From Flavobacterium sp. J49 (GTDB lineage Bacteria > Bacteroidota > Bacteroidia > Flavobacteriales > Flavobacteriaceae): a DNA stretch of 64,000 bases. The notes beneath the pieces are model-generated. The model was not told the DNA's origin. It worked only from the letters and a program-made list of their open reading frames with translations, and ran no database searches. Of the stretch, positions 7,977 to 17,127 are shown in pieces. The DNA lies in contig NZ_JAAQQU010000038.1 of NCBI RefSeq assembly GCF_011742145.1, forward strand, positions 92,883 through 156,882, given 5' to 3'. The position numbers and the translations under genes are program-made. Each line of letters begins with the position of its first letter. The stretch's first letter is position 1.

Positions 7977-9044
7977 TTGAAAAAAACGATTGCTATCCTG
8001 CTACTTTTCACTAGCCTAATCACTCATGGTCAAGCCGTTAGAAAATACTCCAATGAGTTCATGAACATTGGCGTGGATGCAGCAGCTTTAGGCATGTCGA
8101 ATGCTGTAACCGCTTTTACCGGCGATGTGAATTCGGGGTACTGGAATCCGGCCGGAATTTTAAAAATTGAAGACCACGAAGCGGCTTTGATGCACGCCAG
8201 TTACTTTGCCAATATTGCCCAATACGATTATGCGGCTTACGCCAAAAAAATAGATGACCAAAGCGCTTGGGGTGTTTCTTTAATTCGTTTTGGAGTCGAT
8301 GACATTCTAAACACTACCCAATTAATAGACAGCGAAGGCAATATCGATTACAACCGAATCAGTCTGTTTTCTACAGCCGATTATGGCTTGACTTTTTCCT
8401 ACGCCCGAAAAATGAAACTCGAAGGTTTTCAATACGGCATAAATGCCAAAGTTATCCGAAGAGTCATAGGCGATTTTGCCAATTCCTGGGGCTTTGGTTT
8501 TGATGCCGGTTTGCAATTCGACAAAAACGATTGGCATTTTGGCTTAATGTTGCGTGATATTACAACAACTTACAACGTTTGGGCCATCGATGAAGACAAA
8601 TTTGAAGCCATTCAAGGCGCTGTAGAAGGTCAGAATCAGGAATTGCCTGAAAGTACCGAAATTACTTTGCCGAAAGCCCAACTGGGAATCGCCAAGAAAT
8701 TCGAATTCCATTACGACTATACCTTGTTGGCCGCTGTAAACCTGAACATGCAATTTGCCGAAACCAATGATATAATCTCTACCAGTGCCGTGAGCATTGA
8801 TCCTGCTTTGGGATTTGAGTTTGGGTACACCGATTTGGTGTTTCTTCGCGCCGGTGTCGGTAATTTCCAAAATGTAGAACAAATCGACGGTTCTACCAAA
8901 GTGAATTTTCAACCGAACATTGGTTTAGGCTTTAAATACAAAGGCATTCAAGTAGATTATGCTTTGACCGATTTGGGTGACCAAAGTGCCGCTTTGTACT
9001 CCAATATCTTTTCGGTTAAGGTTGATTTGAGTATTTTTAGATAA
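7977..9044 (+). CDS. PorV/PorQ-family outer-membrane protein
   Basis: 355 residues from the TTG at 7977, chosen because it gives a compact signal peptide (KKTIAILLLFTSLITHGQA); the open frame reaches back to 7914, but that part has no signal-peptide character. The mature protein begins with FMNIGVDAAALGMSNA and has NSGYWNPAGI, the hallmark start of PorV/PorQ-type beta-barrels, followed by repeated amphipathic strands ending in SVKVDLSIFR. PorV carries T9SS cargo to the attachment complex, but paralogues like this one have no assigned role. It sits 6 bp before a DUF4105 gene. Confidence 0.82.
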   Translation: MKKTIAILLLFTSLITHGQAVRKYSNEFMNIGVDAAALGMSNAVTAFTGDVNSGYWNPAGILKIEDHEAALMHASYFANIAQYDYAAYAKKIDDQSAWGVSLIRFGVDDILNTTQLIDSEGNIDYNRISLFSTADYGLTFSYARKMKLEGFQYGINAKVIRRVIGDFANSWGFGFDAGLQFDKNDWHFGLMLRDITTTYNVWAIDEDKFEAIQGAVEGQNQELPESTEITLPKAQLGIAKKFEFHYDYTLLAAVNLNMQFAETNDIISTSAVSIDPALGFEFGYTDLVFLRAGVGNFQNVEQIDGSTKVNFQPNIGLGFKYKGIQVDYALTDLGDQSAALYSNIFSVKVDLSIFR

Positions 9045-9050
9045 AAAATT

Positions 9051-10169
9051 ATGTTGAAAAAAGTATTCTTCTTACTCCTATTGGTTTTCAGTTTACCCGC
9101 TTTTTCACAAAATCCAAGGCTGACTGAAAACACCCAAGTGAGCATTTTTACTTGTGGCCGTGGCGAACAATTGTATTCTACTTTCGGACATACCGCGTTG
9201 CGGATTAAGGATGAAGCCAACCAATTGGACATTGTTTTCAACTATGGCGCTTTCGATTTCAGAACGGAAAATTTTTATATGAAATTTGTAAAAGGCGATT
9301 TGCAATATTTTATGAATGTCACTTCGTTTGAAGATTTTATATTGGAATACCAAATCGACGAAAGAGAAGTAATTGAACAAACCATAGAGTTGCCATTAAC
9401 CCAAAAACAAGCCCTTTTGGATGCTTTGGGCGCCTCGCTCAACTCTTCTGAAAAGTATTATACTTATAAGTTTATCGATCGAAATTGCACCACTATGGTT
9501 GCTGATAAAGTCAGTGTTTTATTGGGTCAAACCCAAATTCAGAAAGTCGATGACAAAACCCTGAGCTACAGAGCTGTATTGTATCCGTATTTTGAAAATT
9601 ACTTTTGGTACAAATTGGGCATCAATATCATCTTTGGCGCCAAAACCGATGCCGATGCCGAAAAACTATTTCTGCCCGTTGAATTGATGAACAGTTTAGA
9701 CAAAGCTACTGTAGCCGGAAAACCATTGGTAACTAATAAAAAAACCATTCTCAAAGGCACTGAAACCAAACCGGTTTTTTCCTTTTTCAATAGCATATAC
9801 ATCATTATCACTTTCTTTGTAGTGCTGATTGTCATCAATAAGCGTTGGTTGTTTTTGACCTATCTCTTTGTCGCAGGACTATTGGGTGTTTTTCTTTGTT
9901 TGGTGGGTTTGTATTCGCAGCACCAAGAAGTGCTTTGGAATTACAACGCTTTGCTTTTTAGTCCGCTATTTTTGGCTTTGCCTTTCTTAAAAGAAGCAAA
10001 ACTGAAAAAAATCGGCAACCTCTCTTTGGCTATTTTGATGGTATATATGATTTTTATGTTCAACAAACCACATTTACCCATCATGCTGCCGTTTATCTTA
10101 GCAACGTTCTACATGTTGTTGAAAATCATCGGAAGAAATCCTTTAAAACTATTGACCGCGGTAAAATAA
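9051..10169 (+). CDS. DUF4105 (Lnb N-terminal-like) membrane protein
   Basis: 372 residues. A signal peptide (FLLLLVFSLPAFSQ) precedes a domain of about 150 residues with FTCGRGEQLYSTFGHTALRI and, later, KFIDRNCTTMVADK; His and Cys in these positions are conserved in DUF4105/Lnb-N and suggest a papain-like or NlpC-like fold. Five hydrophobic segments follow in the C-terminal third. The activity is unproven. It is probably co-transcribed with the PorV/PorQ-family gene. Its last 21 bp overlap, tail to tail, the first polysaccharide-locus gene. Confidence 0.82.
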   Translation: MLKKVFFLLLLVFSLPAFSQNPRLTENTQVSIFTCGRGEQLYSTFGHTALRIKDEANQLDIVFNYGAFDFRTENFYMKFVKGDLQYFMNVTSFEDFILEYQIDEREVIEQTIELPLTQKQALLDALGASLNSSEKYYTYKFIDRNCTTMVADKVSVLLGQTQIQKVDDKTLSYRAVLYPYFENYFWYKLGINIIFGAKTDADAEKLFLPVELMNSLDKATVAGKPLVTNKKTILKGTETKPVFSFFNSIYIIITFFVVLIVINKRWLFLTYLFVAGLLGVFLCLVGLYSQHQEVLWNYNALLFSPLFLALPFLKEAKLKKIGNLSLAILMVYMIFMFNKPHLPIMLPFILATFYMLLKIIGRNPLKLLTAVK

Positions 10170-11543
10170 AACGGTACTCAAGGTTTTAAACATTATACTA
10201 AAGTCGAGGAAAAGACTGCGGTGTTTGATATAATACAAGTCGTATTGAAGTTTTATCAAACTGTCATCTATCGTTTCCCCATAAGAATAATTGACTTGTG
10301 CCCAACCGGTTAATCCGGGCTTTATTACGTGACGGGTTTCGTAAAAAGGCATTACTTCGGCTATTTCGTTGACAAACACCGGTCGTTCAGGTCTTGGACC
10401 AATTACTGCCATATCGCCTTTTAGAATATTCAAAAATTGGGGAAACTCATCAATTCTCGATTTTCTCATGATTTTGCCAAAAGGTGTAATTCGGGAATCG
10501 TTGGTCGTAGCAAAAACAGCTCCGCCGCTTTCGGCATTTTTAACCATGGTTCTGAACTTGACAATATTAAAGATCTTGCCATTCTTACCCACTCTTTCTT
10601 GGGTGTAAAATAATGGTCCTTTACTACCCAAAAGATTTCCCAAAGCTACAATCGGAATTAACAACAAACCGACAGTCAAACCGATTATGGAAATCACAAT
10701 TTCTAAAAACCTAACGATAATTAAATACAAATGGTTTTGGTTGCTGCGGCTGAAAGGGAAATAACGGTAAAAATCGCGAGAAACATATTGCACCGGAATG
10801 CGCTGGGTAATATTTTCATAGACTTGGGTGTATTCTCTGATGATATAACCACTTTCAAGTAAATGAATCAGCTGGTTGTATAATTTGACTGTAATACCGT
10901 CCGTTTTTTGGGAAGCGATCACAATTTCAGAAATAGAATTCTTCTTCACAAATGCTTCTAAACTATTAATGTCAACACTTTTAATCTTAGGATAAAGATC
11001 ACTTTTTAAATTGGCGCTGTCGGAATTGACAAAACCCAACACTCTATAATGCGGATCGGCATTTTCTAAACCATCCACCAATTCTTTTACTTGTTCTTTA
11101 TCACAAATCAGGATTACTTTTTTCAGAAATCTATTCGAGGCAAAAAAGCGAACATAAATCATCCGCCAAGTAAACAAAGCCACAAAAATAGCGATGAAGA
11201 AGAAAAAGATTTGGATACGATTGGTAGGTAAAATCGGGGTAAATATCGGGGTCAATAAATACATCAACACCGTCGTAGAAGACGTAAGTATGATACTCTT
11301 AATGACCTGAAACTGATTGCTGGCAACCTGCAAATTGTACATTTCAAAGACAGAACCTATAAAATTCAAGTAAAGTCCTAAAACAATGGTCCAATAAAAA
11401 TTGGTTGCCGAAATATTGAAGTAGTTAAATTTAAAAACTATTCCTACCAAGTACAACGAAACCAACACGGAGATGACGTCAAAAAGTCTTAAAAGAATTT
11501 TTCTTTCCGAAATTTCAAAGTGAATATCCTTGTATTTGTTCAT
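10149..11543 (-). CDS. Polyprenyl glycosylphosphotransferase (WcaJ-type initiating transferase)
   Basis: 464 residues. It should transfer a sugar-1-phosphate from a nucleotide sugar to undecaprenyl phosphate, the first step of a surface glycan. Four N-terminal membrane helices are followed by a CoA-binding-like Rossmann domain (about 140-260), a fifth hydrophobic segment, and the catalytic domain with QERVGKNGKIFNIVKFRTM, DEFPQFLNILKGDMAVIGPR and KPGLTGWAQVN. This polytopic form contrasts with the short PglC-like enzyme at 44536. It is the last gene of the minus-strand run from 36557 and overlaps the DUF4105 gene by 21 bp. Confidence 0.93.
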   Translation of the reverse strand: MNKYKDIHFEISERKILLRLFDVISVLVSLYLVGIVFKFNYFNISATNFYWTIVLGLYLNFIGSVFEMYNLQVASNQFQVIKSIILTSSTTVLMYLLTPIFTPILPTNRIQIFFFFIAIFVALFTWRMIYVRFFASNRFLKKVILICDKEQVKELVDGLENADPHYRVLGFVNSDSANLKSDLYPKIKSVDINSLEAFVKKNSISEIVIASQKTDGITVKLYNQLIHLLESGYIIREYTQVYENITQRIPVQYVSRDFYRYFPFSRSNQNHLYLIIVRFLEIVISIIGLTVGLLLIPIVALGNLLGSKGPLFYTQERVGKNGKIFNIVKFRTMVKNAESGGAVFATTNDSRITPFGKIMRKSRIDEFPQFLNILKGDMAVIGPRPERPVFVNEIAEVMPFYETRHVIKPGLTGWAQVNYSYGETIDDSLIKLQYDLYYIKHRSLFLDFSIMFKTLSTVLFYRGQ

Positions 11544-11594
11544 CTTTTTGATAGCACCTTATTTTTTGAAGTCGCAAGTTAATAAATCTCGTGA

Positions 11595-12605
11595 TTATAT
11601 CAGTAAATCTATCCACTCCTTTTTTACGATTTCCCAATCAAAGCCCTGAACGGTTTCTTTGGCATTCTTAGTAATGTTTAGCGCAAGATTTTCCTCCACA
11701 AACAACCTGAGAACTTGCTGTGTCATTCCCGCCGAATCATTATCGTTGACCAACAGAGAATTGGCCTCATGTTTTAACAAATAAGGAATACCTCCCACAT
11801 TGGTAGAAACAACGGGCAAACCTAAAGCCATCGCTTCAATAACGCTTATGGGTGTATTGTCGAAATGCGTAGTATTGATAAAAACGTTGTAATCTTTGGA
11901 TTTGGCTATCCAATCTTCTTTAGACAATTTGCCGGTGAATTTTACTTCCACGTTGTTTTTTTGAGCAAAACGCTTCGTCTTTTCGAAACTATCGTCTTTT
12001 TTGGGACCAATCATGCACAAAGTAGCTTCGGGATATGTTTTTTTTAGATTGATAAAAATCTTTACGGCCATTATCGGATTGTATATTTTGGCAAATGACC
12101 TTACCCAAAGTATTCTCGGAAAATCAAATGTTTTGATCGATTGAGTATACAGCTGTAAATCAACAGTATTGGGGATGTATTTTAAATTGGCATAACCGTT
12201 ATTTTTAAAAGCTTCATACAAATAATAAGACGGGGCTATATTGATAAAGGCGTTGTTGAATATCAAATTGGAAAAAAACTTTGTCCTGACAATCCTGTTG
12301 GGCAAGTCACCACCGTGTAATTTCGGGATGTATTTTACATTTAAAATTCTACAGAGTTGAGAGATAATAAAAGCATACCAAAAATTTTTAGTACTGTAGG
12401 TATCAATCAAAACGTAGTCTACTTTTTTAGCATATTTAAAAGTCATAGAAACCATTTCCAACATTCTAAAAAACTTATTTTTTTTAGAAGAAGCATAATA
12501 AACGGTGAATCCTTCGGCTTCCAGAAACGAACCCAATGTTTCTATAGAAGTAGAAGTATACCCATGGTCAGATAACTTATTTCCTATGTAAAGCAGGCTA
12601 TTCAT
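11595..12605 (-). CDS. Glycosyltransferase family 4
   Basis: 336 residues, GT-B fold. The N-terminus (LLYIGNKLSDHGYTSTSIETLG) and the C-terminal donor-binding region (KFTGKLSKEDWI, then TPISVIEAMALGLPVVSTNVGG) are typical of GT4 retaining transferases; the EAMALGLP glutamate contacts the nucleotide sugar. Sugar and linkage are unknown. Its start overlaps the end of the ligase-like gene by 8 bp. Confidence 0.88.
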   Translation of the reverse strand: MNSLLYIGNKLSDHGYTSTSIETLGSFLEAEGFTVYYASSKKNKFFRMLEMVSMTFKYAKKVDYVLIDTYSTKNFWYAFIISQLCRILNVKYIPKLHGGDLPNRIVRTKFFSNLIFNNAFINIAPSYYLYEAFKNNGYANLKYIPNTVDLQLYTQSIKTFDFPRILWVRSFAKIYNPIMAVKIFINLKKTYPEATLCMIGPKKDDSFEKTKRFAQKNNVEVKFTGKLSKEDWIAKSKDYNVFINTTHFDNTPISVIEAMALGLPVVSTNVGGIPYLLKHEANSLLVNDNDSAGMTQQVLRLFVEENLALNITKNAKETVQGFDWEIVKKEWIDLLI

Positions 12606-13917
12606 CCATATAAACTTTTAATAGCGATAACGAATATACAAAAGCCGGCGCAGCAATTCGCATTGCGGCATGATTAATTGTCAGTAACCAAAATACTAAA
12701 AAACAAAACATATAAATATTTTGCTTGTTGTCGAGATATAAAAAAATAGGGGTCAAAAATACAATTAACAGTGCCATTATTCCCAATGTCCCGTGTTCGG
12801 CAAAGGTTCGCGAAACTTCATTGTGTGACGTGATAATTTCACCACCGGTTTTTTCTTCTCTAATTTCGAGACCTTTGGCCACGCCTATTCCAAAAACCGG
12901 ACTGTCTAAAAAGGCATCGATTTCACTGTCTAAAATCTCCTCTCTTCCGGTAAACTGACTTTCTTTAACTTTCCCGGTAGCATCTTGGTTGGCGTATCTT
13001 TTGTCAATCAAACCTCCTGTTTGGTTGGAAGTATAAACCCAAGTCAAGGCAAAACCAACCAGGAATAATACCAACAACATGTTGAGCTTGTACTTGCCCT
13101 CTCCTCTGGCATTTTTATACAAAAAGAAGATTAAAATTAAAATCATCAATAAACCGGTAATCATGCCTCCTCTCGAAAAAGTAACCAAACCGCGATAACT
13201 GATATTGAAAATAATGATCAGGTTGATTACAAACATTAATTTGGTTTTTGATTCCAAAATCAGTCGCGAAAAGAAAATAAACATTCCAATTCCGAGCAAG
13301 GTGGCAACCTGATTCGGACCAAATCCACCCGAAGTTTCCAAATTAGAACCTGTACCGGTCAAAATGGTTTTCAACTCCGGCGTATACAGTATCAAGTACA
13401 TCGTAGTAGAAATAATGGGCAATCCCATCGCCAATAACATATTGTTTAGTTGGGAAAACAAAATCTTACGGTTGTAATTGTAAATTGCTGCTACACCCAA
13501 ACAAGCCGGTCCCGATATATTAAAAGCCAAAGAAGTTCGAAGATCCGACTTTAAATTTAAAGTTTCGGTAGCCACGATAATCCCGGGAAACAGCAGTAGT
13601 AAGTAAATCCAAAACGGAATAGCATTCTTAGAAAATCCGCTGTAATACATTCCTAAAAACAAGAACATCATCACGCCGTATTTAGAAAACTCATACAAGA
13701 TATTTCCGCCGGTCATCCTAAGGAAAACCTCACTTCCCACCAAATAGGCTGAAACAAAAAGCACTTCATTGCCTCTGTTGCTGGTTTTAATCACATAATA
13801 AATTCCGAATATTAAAATCGAAAAGCCGTATACTTTTGAAAATTGAGGATAATTATAAATTAAAAACCCAATTAAAACGTGAGATAAAACTAATAATATA
13901 TAATTTCTTTCTTTCAT
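12598..13917 (-). CDS. O-antigen ligase / polymerase family membrane protein
   Basis: 439 residues with 10-12 membrane segments. A large periplasmic loop before the last helices holds FTGREEILDSEIDAFLDSPVFGIGVAKG and then SHNEVSRTFAEHGTLGIM, the Wzy_C/WaaL signature. In this half of the locus export appears to use Wzm/Wzt, which needs a ligase (WaaL) but no polymerase, so a ligase role fits best. A Wzy polymerase cannot be excluded, because the two families are not separable by eye. Confidence 0.85.
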   Translation of the reverse strand: MKERNYILLVLSHVLIGFLIYNYPQFSKVYGFSILIFGIYYVIKTSNRGNEVLFVSAYLVGSEVFLRMTGGNILYEFSKYGVMMFLFLGMYYSGFSKNAIPFWIYLLLLFPGIIVATETLNLKSDLRTSLAFNISGPACLGVAAIYNYNRKILFSQLNNMLLAMGLPIISTTMYLILYTPELKTILTGTGSNLETSGGFGPNQVATLLGIGMFIFFSRLILESKTKLMFVINLIIIFNISYRGLVTFSRGGMITGLLMILILIFFLYKNARGEGKYKLNMLLVLFLVGFALTWVYTSNQTGGLIDKRYANQDATGKVKESQFTGREEILDSEIDAFLDSPVFGIGVAKGLEIREEKTGGEIITSHNEVSRTFAEHGTLGIMALLIVFLTPIFLYLDNKQNIYMFCFLVFWLLTINHAAMRIAAPAFVYSLSLLKVYMDE

Positions 13918-13921
13918 AGTT

Positions 13922-14995
13922 TTATAACCCTTTAATCCAATTTAAATATTTGGTCATGACGCCTTCTTCCGAATGATTTTCTACAACGGTTTGGTGCAAA
14001 GCATTACCCAATTGCGTTCTTAAGGCTTCGTCATCAATCAATTTTGACAAACTTTCACCAAAAGCATCCACTTCATTTACACCAACAATAAATCCGTTTA
14101 CCCCATTTTTTATTATCAACGGAATTTCACCAACATTGGTAGAAACTACCGGCTTTTTATACAAACCGTATTCAATCAATGCCACCGGCAATCCTTCTGA
14201 TTTTGAAGTAAGTATAGCAATATCTGTTTGATTGATGATAGGAACGACATCATTTTTAGACCCGTAAATAAAAACCGTATTTTGCAACCCTTTACTGATA
14301 ATCAATTCTGAAATCTGTTTGGAATATCCATCTTCAAAATCTTTTCCTACCAAATGAAAGGTCCAACTCGGTTGGGTTTCTTTTAATTTCTCGGCTACAT
14401 CCAACAATAAAAAATGATTTTTTTGGTCTCTCAAATTGGCCAAACACAAAATGCGCTTACCAACTTCTCCTTTCAAAACAGTTTCGGCTTTCACTGTTGA
14501 AACCTCATTGGTAAAATTAGGGAAATAAACCACGTTTTTACAATTGAGTTCTTTTTCGGCCCAATTTTTCAGCTTGAAATTGACAACGATAATGCCTTTA
14601 AAGAAAAACGAAGCAACTTTGAGCACTAATGATTTTTGGGTACTGATAAACTCACTCAACCCATTGTGGTCATGCCAAATGATTTGAATTTTCGGGTAAA
14701 TTATTTTGACTAATAAAGCGATGAAATAAGAACTACTGTGCGGTTGAAGAAAATCAACCTTATTCGTTTTACAGTATTTTTTTAATCGAAAAGCCGCAGC
14801 AAAATCAAGTGTTTTGGCCTTCTTCAAAAAAAGATAAGACACCGAATCCTCCAACTGACTTTTCAAATGGCCTTCCGCTCTGGTCGCAACCAAGCCCGAA
14901 AAATCAACCCTATTTGAAAGCGCATTGGCATAATTGATGGCCATTTTTTCGGCACCGCCAACTTCTAAAGAGTCAATAATTTGTACTATTCTCAT
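13922..14995 (-). CDS. Glycosyltransferase family 4
   Basis: 357 residues, GT-B. The N-terminus VQIIDSLEVGGAEKMAINYA is the classic GT4 glycine-rich start; the C-terminal half has LCLANLRDQKNHFLLLDVAE and KSEGLPVALIEYGLYKKPVVSTNVGEIP. It probably adds a hexose or similar residue to the lipid-linked glycan at the inner membrane. Start overlaps the next upstream gene by 4 bp (ATGA). Confidence 0.9.
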   Translation of the reverse strand: MRIVQIIDSLEVGGAEKMAINYANALSNRVDFSGLVATRAEGHLKSQLEDSVSYLFLKKAKTLDFAAAFRLKKYCKTNKVDFLQPHSSSYFIALLVKIIYPKIQIIWHDHNGLSEFISTQKSLVLKVASFFFKGIIVVNFKLKNWAEKELNCKNVVYFPNFTNEVSTVKAETVLKGEVGKRILCLANLRDQKNHFLLLDVAEKLKETQPSWTFHLVGKDFEDGYSKQISELIISKGLQNTVFIYGSKNDVVPIINQTDIAILTSKSEGLPVALIEYGLYKKPVVSTNVGEIPLIIKNGVNGFIVGVNEVDAFGESLSKLIDDEALRTQLGNALHQTVVENHSEEGVMTKYLNWIKGL

Positions 14996-16110
14996 GATGG
15001 AAAAAGCTGTTTAATTTCATTTTCAAACACATCCAAAGTGTATTGTCTCGACCATTGAATGGCATCATTGACTTGCGCTCGGTAGCGATTTTCATCTTTT
15101 ATAATTGCCTCTATTTGGCTGACATCATCATCCAATTGCAATTTCAAAAGCAATCCGCGATTTCCGTTATCCAACATATTGGGCACACAAGAAACTCGGG
15201 AAGCGATGGGCAAACAACCCCAAAACATGCCTTCCGCAATGACTTTGGGCCAACCTTCACTCAATGACGGTAAAACTACAAAATGATTTTTGATATAAGC
15301 GGCTTTAACGGTTTCCTGGTTTTGATTGCCTTCCAAACTGATAATATTTTCAAGACTATTCGTCTTGATATAATCTTCTAAACTGTTCCGCTCTGCGCCT
15401 TCGCCAAATACTGTCAACGCAACGTCATATCCGTTTTTATACAGTTGCTCCACCAATTGAATGGCGTATAAAGGTTGTTTCCCATTAGACAAAGTCCCGA
15501 CAAAAACGAAAGAAATCTTTCCGGTTAATGGTCTCGGACTAACAGCAATCTTATCGCGCTCCGAATAACTGGCTGTAAAAAACGGTTTGATGTTTTTAGT
15601 GCTGTTTTCCCATTCGCCATACACCAAAACTTGCATGTTTTTGGTCAAAAAAGTATTGCTCAAAATCCATTTTTGCAAGCGATAACTCAGCGGCTGTTTG
15701 GCCTCTAAATCCCAATTGCCGGCGTATTTTGCGGTTTTGGGTTTGTTTGGAAATAAAATCTGAACCAAACATCCCAACAAACCCATGTTTCCGGGACATC
15801 GCAAATGAATGTGGTCGGATTGCTGCATAGCTTTGTAAATTTTAAAAACAATTTTAGGCAATTTAAAAATCGTTTGAAAAGCGGATTGTAAAGACAAAAA
15901 ATGATAAGAAGCTACAGTTCTGAAATCAATGTTTTGATGGGAATAGGGTATTTCAATCGCAGTTTTTTCCTTTAAAGTCAAAGGTGCGACCACGATGATT
16001 TTATCTACATATTTTGCCCAAATATTCATTTCTCTCACATAAGGAGAATACGCATAATATTCGCCATTTTGAAAGCCGTGAGGAACGTGTGTAATGAGGC
16101 AAAAGGTCAT
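14992..16110 (-). CDS. Glycosyltransferase family 4 (GT-B)
   Basis: 372 residues. The N-terminal acceptor domain is divergent (CLITHVPHGFQNGEYYAYSPYV); the donor domain has SFVFVGTLSNGKQPLYAIQL, TVFGEGAERNSLEDYI and LPSLSEGWPKVIAEGMFWGCLPIAS, with the catalytic glutamate replaced in context by IAEGMFWG, still consistent with GT4. The family assignment is firm for the C-terminal half, but the substrate is unknown. Confidence 0.85.
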   Translation of the reverse strand: MTFCLITHVPHGFQNGEYYAYSPYVREMNIWAKYVDKIIVVAPLTLKEKTAIEIPYSHQNIDFRTVASYHFLSLQSAFQTIFKLPKIVFKIYKAMQQSDHIHLRCPGNMGLLGCLVQILFPNKPKTAKYAGNWDLEAKQPLSYRLQKWILSNTFLTKNMQVLVYGEWENSTKNIKPFFTASYSERDKIAVSPRPLTGKISFVFVGTLSNGKQPLYAIQLVEQLYKNGYDVALTVFGEGAERNSLEDYIKTNSLENIISLEGNQNQETVKAAYIKNHFVVLPSLSEGWPKVIAEGMFWGCLPIASRVSCVPNMLDNGNRGLLLKLQLDDDVSQIEAIIKDENRYRAQVNDAIQWSRQYTLDVFENEIKQLFPS

Positions 16111-16116
16111 GTTGGT

Positions 16117-17127
16117 TTAAGATTCTGTTTTGGGTTGGTCAAAAAGCAAACGCACCAAACCTACGGTTCTTCCCCAAGATTCGGTTAACGCTTCCCAACG
16201 TTTGTTAGTGGTAAAGATATTGCTAAATCTGATGAATATCAATACTAATGAAATGGCGGTCCATTTTAGCTTGGCTTGGAACGAAGGCTTCGGGTATTTC
16301 ACACGCCATACAAACCAACCGTTTCGGGTCACCATTTTGCCGTATTGGTATTTGTTAGGCCTACCCGATTGGTCGTGGTAATGTGACAATTGGGCTTTGG
16401 TGGCAATTACATTTTTTCCGAATTGTTGCGCTCTGATACTAAAATCGGCATCTTCATACAAGCCGTAACCTTCAAAATAATGCGAAAATTTAATGGTATC
16501 AAAAACTACTCTCTTGAACGAAAACGACATCCCTATCAACAAATCAACTTCATAAATTTTGCCCGTCAAAGGAAAACCACAAGTTCGGCCGTGTGAGTAT
16601 TCGGGCATGCGTCCCGGACCTGAATCCGACTGCAAACCGAGATAATTTCTTAAAACATTTCTTGAACCTTCGGGATAAACGTAGCCTTCGAATTCATAAA
16701 ACTTGTATTTGCTGTACGTTGTATTAAGTTCTTTTTTTACCCAACGGTTTTCATTTATGGCAATTCCGGCCACACCTGTTATGGTTGAATCCGTTTGATA
16801 AGCTTTGATGATTTCTTCAAAATAATTGGGCTCCAAAACCGTATCATCATCCAAAAAACAAATTACTTCCGCTTCCGATGACACTTTGGAAACCCCAAAA
16901 TTGCGCTGTTTGGTTAAGCCTCTGTGCTCCTTTTCCACTTTAAAATAAGTCAGATTCTGAAAAGGATGCGCGGCAATCATGGCTTTGGTTTCGTCATTCA
17001 CAGAACCGTCAACAATCAGAATTTCATTGGGATAAAGTGTTTGCCCTTTTACCGAAGTCAATAACTTCAATAAAGGATTGGGTCGCATATACGTACAAAC
17101 TATCAGGGTAAAATTCATCTTATTCAT
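16117..17127 (-). CDS. Glycosyltransferase family 2
   Basis: 336 residues, GT-A fold. The start FTLIVCTYMRPNPLLKLLTSV is a GT2 nucleotide-binding beginning and CFLDDDTVLEPNYF holds the metal-binding DxD. A lysine- and aromatic-rich C-terminus (about 270-336) with LVLIFIRFSNIF may attach to the membrane. It overlaps the gene upstream by 8 bp; the residue transferred is unknown. Confidence 0.9.
   Translation of the reverse strand: MNKMNFTLIVCTYMRPNPLLKLLTSVKGQTLYPNEILIVDGSVNDETKAMIAAHPFQNLTYFKVEKEHRGLTKQRNFGVSKVSSEAEVICFLDDDTVLEPNYFEEIIKAYQTDSTITGVAGIAINENRWVKKELNTTYSKYKFYEFEGYVYPEGSRNVLRNYLGLQSDSGPGRMPEYSHGRTCGFPLTGKIYEVDLLIGMSFSFKRVVFDTIKFSHYFEGYGLYEDADFSIRAQQFGKNVIATKAQLSHYHDQSGRPNKYQYGKMVTRNGWFVWRVKYPKPSFQAKLKWTAISLVLIFIRFSNIFTTNKRWEALTESWGRTVGLVRLLFDQPKTES

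Noticed and set aside
8322..8912. Minus-strand frames over the PorV/PorQ-family gene
   Set aside because: They overlap a well-supported gene completely and have no recognisable features.
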